Shown here: in pieces, positions 34,695 through 36,764 of the stretch
How positions within the stretch are numbered: position 1 is the stretch's first letter
Layout of the letters: each line of letters begins with the position of its first letter
NCBI GenBank assembly: GCA_014379385.1
Contig: JACMLW010000227.1
Span: forward strand, 1-36,764
Origin: Phycisphaerales bacterium
GTDB taxonomy: Bacteria; Planctomycetota; Phycisphaerae; Phycisphaerales; UBA1924
Direction: 5' to 3'
DNA: 36,764 bases
Position numbers and translations under genes: made by a program
The notes under the pieces: generated by a model
Databases searched by the model: none
What the model was told of the DNA's origin: nothing
Seen by the model: only the letters and a program-made list of their open reading frames with translations

Positions 34695-35507
34695 TCACTC
34701 TGAAATACGGTACGTCACCGTTACCATCGCCTCGATGCGCACGTCCCCGGGCTCGATGGGTGTTCCGCTCCCATCCGCCATCGCCATCGTCTCCATGCCG
34801 CGACGGTACATCGGCCGCACTACGTCAATGCCCCCTTCCGATATCTCCTGAATCCCGTCCAGCCGCACGCTCACCGCCGACGATAGCACCTGTGCCTTCC
34901 GACGCGCCTCGTGCGCCGCCTGCTCCAGCGCCTTGCTCCGCTGCTCCAGGTCGTCCTTGAGCTCGAACCACACCCCATCGAGCTGATTCGCACCGGCCTT
35001 CAGCCCCGTATCAATCACCGATCCCACCGATCCAAGGTTGTCCAGCCGCACCTGGATCGTGTTCGACGCCTGATACCCCGTGATCCGCGGAAACATCATC
35101 CCGTCGCGCGGCTCATCGTGCGCGTACACCGGTTGCAGCGACACCGTCGAAGTCTGCACCATCATCCCCGGAAGCTTCAGATCCTCGATCGCTTTCAAGG
35201 TCGCCTGCAATACGCGGCTCACTTCCTCCTGCGCTTGTGCCGCGGTTTGCCCCTGCGCCACCGCGCCCAGCCGGACTGTCGCGCGGTCCGGGCGGGCCGT
35301 CACCACCCCGCGACCCGTTACAGTGAGCACGGCGGGTGACAACCGTGCCGGCCGCCGTTCCCCCTCCGGCTGCACCACAGTTTCGCGGGCCGACTCATCC
35401 GCGCCCCGAACCGAGGCGATCGCCGCGCTCCCAATCGAGGCGCTCGCAAAGAGCGCCACCATCGCCACGCCCCGTACTCCGCTGTATAACCGGTTATCGG
35501 TGTTCAT
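34695..35507 (-). CDS. Exported SIMPL-domain (DUF541) protein
   Basis: The 270-residue product from ATG 35507 has a signal peptide (NTDNRLYSGVRGVAMVALFASASIG...) and a SIMPL domain (about 55-270): LTVTGRGVVTARPDRATVRLGAVAQGQTA, an amphipathic helix AQEEVSRVLQATLKAIEDL, VQTSTVSLQPVY, GYQASNTIQVRL and the closing EAMVTVTYRI. SIMPL proteins are periplasmic or surface proteins of mostly unknown role. AGGAGA precedes the ATG. It follows rsmE by 8 bases and is probably co-transcribed. A longer frame to 35660 lies inside rsmE and is rejected. Confidence 0.9.
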   Translation of the reverse strand: MNTDNRLYSGVRGVAMVALFASASIGSAAIASVRGADESARETVVQPEGERRPARLSPAVLTVTGRGVVTARPDRATVRLGAVAQGQTAAQAQEEVSRVLQATLKAIEDLKLPGMMVQTSTVSLQPVYAHDEPRDGMMFPRITGYQASNTIQVRLDNLGSVGSVIDTGLKAGANQLDGVWFELKDDLEQRSKALEQAAHEARRKAQVLSSAVSVRLDGIQEISEGGIDVVRPMYRRGMETMAMADGSGTPIEPGDVRIEAMVTVTYRISE

Positions 35508-35515
35508 GTCGTCTC

Positions 35516-36364
35516 CTACGGGTTGCCCCCGCCCACCGTTCGCCCAGCCTCTTCTCGAGACTGTGCCCCCTTCGCCCTCGCCCACTCCGCCGCCATCACC
35601 ACAGCGCACGCCGCCACCGCCGCCACCTCGATCCGCATGATGTGCGGCCCGAACGCGCACACCGTCGCGCCCGCCTCGCGTGCGAGCCTCAACTCCTCCT
35701 TCGTGAATCCACCCTCCGGCCCCACGAGCAAGCGAATCGCCCCCACGCCACCATCCGCCCGCCCACCCGCGCGCTCTGTTTGATACGGCACGCCCGTCGA
35801 ATCGGCGACCACGAGCCGCCCCGCCTTCGCGTCCATCAACACCTCGGGCACGCTGATCTCACTCCCGATCCTCATTACCCACGGCCGCCCGCTCTGCTTC
35901 GACGCCTCCACCGCGCGCCGCTCCAGCCGCTCCAGCTTGCTCTCCCGTGGCTCAACAACCCCGTGCGCCGTCGCCAGCGGCCGCCACGCCGCGGCCCCCA
36001 CCTGGCTCAGGCCATCGACTAGATCATCAGTTCGCTGACCCTTCGGCGTCGCGCTGCACACCTCGATCACCGGGCTCGCCCGCTCCTCGCGCCCCAGCGA
36101 AAGCAGCCGCACCACCAGCTCGCCGGCGCGTCTCCGCGCCCCCAACCCCGCCGTCCCGGCCGCATCCATCGGCAGCACCAGGGCGATCCCCACCATCCCG
36201 GCGCCATCCAGTAGCTGCACCACCTCGCCGCCTTCCACCCGTTTCACACGCGCCGCATGGTGCGCCTCTTCGCCGGTGATCACCAGCGAGTCCCCCGCCC
36301 CCACACCGATCGGCAAATTCGTGTAGATTCGATGCACGCCTGACCCGCTCCCATTCCAAGCCAT
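35516..36364 (-). CDS. rsmE: 16S rRNA (uracil-1498-N3)-methyltransferase RsmE
   Basis: RsmE methylates U1498 of 16S rRNA using S-adenosylmethionine; it is a SPOUT-fold enzyme. The 282-residue product from ATG 36364 has the N-terminal PUA-like part (HRIYTN, HHAARVKRVEGGE), EASKQSGRPW (153-162), the SAM-binding GPEGGF (215-220) with TKEELRLAREAGA, and GPHIMRIEVAAVAA at the knot (usually ILRxETA). A variable linker region of Gly/Arg-rich residues lies around 68-82. A GTG close to HRIYTN is an alternative start. First gene of a unit with the SIMPL protein. Confidence 0.92.
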   Translation of the reverse strand: MAWNGSGSGVHRIYTNLPIGVGAGDSLVITGEEAHHAARVKRVEGGEVVQLLDGAGMVGIALVLPMDAAGTAGLGARRRAGELVVRLLSLGREERASPVIEVCSATPKGQRTDDLVDGLSQVGAAAWRPLATAHGVVEPRESKLERLERRAVEASKQSGRPWVMRIGSEISVPEVLMDAKAGRLVVADSTGVPYQTERAGGRADGGVGAIRLLVGPEGGFTKEELRLAREAGATVCAFGPHIMRIEVAAVAACAVVMAAEWARAKGAQSREEAGRTVGGGNP

Positions 36365-36615
36365 GTCCGAGGTCAGCCCGACCCAGCCCACACCTAAGCC
36401 CGATAATCCCCGATCTTCACCCCCCGCCTACCACCCACCGATCCCTGCCGCAAACCACCCTTGAGTCCGCCGCGGCCCGCGCCGATGTAACCCGGTGCGC
36501 ACCCATTCGTTCGCAGAGCGCCCTAGTCGCCACTTCCACACAGGACCGCACCCGACGCGGGTGAAAAGTAGTAGGGCGCTGTCGACCGCCGCAAGCCACG
36601 ACCGCTGATAAAGGT

Positions 36616-36764
36616 ATGGTCCAGACCGCCGCACAACTCACCCAGGTCGATGAGCTCGAATCGCGAGTTGATCAGCTGCTGCGCGATGTGGATTCCACCA
36701 CCGAGCGTGTCACGCACCGCCTCAGCGATGAGCCGCCTCCACCACCCGAGCCCAAGCCCGCTCA
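36616..36764 (+). CDS. N-terminal part of an unidentified protein (cut by window end)
   Basis: From ATG 36616 the frame stays open to the window end (49 full codons). The start MVQTAAQLTQVDELESRVDQ is followed by LLRDVDSTTERVTHRL, a heptad-like acidic helix suggesting a coiled coil, then a Pro-rich stretch (DEPPPPPEPKP). AAGG lies just upstream. It is divergent from rsmE with a 251-base gap in which I see no other gene. No function can be given from this fragment. Confidence 0.5.
   Translation, partial: MVQTAAQLTQVDELESRVDQLLRDVDSTTERVTHRLSDEPPPPPEPKPA

Noticed and set aside
34450-34698. 82-codon minus-strand frame overlapping the SIMPL stop (GTGA)
   Set aside because: The overlap is suggestive of coupling, but the product has no domain, signal or protein-like pattern and covers the inverted repeat.
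1-36764. tRNA, rRNA, CRISPR arrays, insertion sequences, prophage genes
   Set aside because: None seen: no direct-repeat array with spacers, no transposase or integrase motifs, and no tRNA-like cloverleaf noticed by eye in the intergenic stretches.

Overview
The window is GC-rich, densely coded bacterial DNA. It most likely comes from a planctomycete of the class Phycisphaerae. The evidence is two exported proteins with dockerin-like C-termini (one carrying repeated ADFN-x-S-G-x-x-TSADI-x-x-FL-x-AWF units), two proteins with PEP-CTERM-like tails (V/A-P-A-P, a hydrophobic stretch, RRRR), small membrane proteins ending in CxxC...CPxCG zinc ribbons, and core genes (dnaE, dnaB, metG) with Gly-rich linkers. 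The lineage is inferred from protein style; no rRNA gene is present to confirm it.

Layout. 1-8997 is a glycan region: the tail of an unknown gene, dxr (isoprenoid precursors), a TPR plus O-GlcNAc-transferase-like protein, then on the opposite strand a two-gene unit of an ALG10/DIE2-like membrane glycosyltransferase and GDP-mannose 4,6-dehydratase. Divergently transcribed from these are a polyprenyl-phosphate sugar synthase fused to GtrA and a GT-C (PMT_2-like) membrane glycosyltransferase that overlap by 4 bases. 9019-13164 carries an exported ADP-ribosylglycohydrolase-like protein, a GNAT acetyltransferase and a dockerin-tagged exported protein.

13351-26674 is mainly housekeeping: dnaE (1435 codons, with unusual insertions), a PEP-CTERM protein, ubiX, a lipoprotein, dnaB (with an SSB-like tail), pdxH, an HDOD protein, a UPF0316 membrane protein and metG. 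26764-30908 holds an exported TPR-like protein, a PocR-like/GAF/PP2C phosphatase interrupted by a frameshift at a run of 12 G, and a small conserved-looking protein. 31097-36364 is all minus strand: rsmE and a SIMPL-domain protein form one unit; then come a PEP-CTERM protein, two zinc-ribbon membrane proteins, tmk and plsY. A new plus-strand gene begins at 36616 and is cut by the window end.

How the genes could work together. Dxr makes precursor for polyprenyl carriers, the GT2-GtrA protein could charge such a carrier with a sugar, and the two GT-C enzymes could use charged carriers at the outer face of the membrane. Gmd would supply a deoxysugar nucleotide, and the OGT-like enzyme could modify proteins in the cytoplasm. 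The arrangement suggests a eukaryote-like glycosylation set, but no substrate can be read from sequence. The other items most worth checking are the G12 frameshift, the DnaB tail, and the 7-base repeat inside dnaE.
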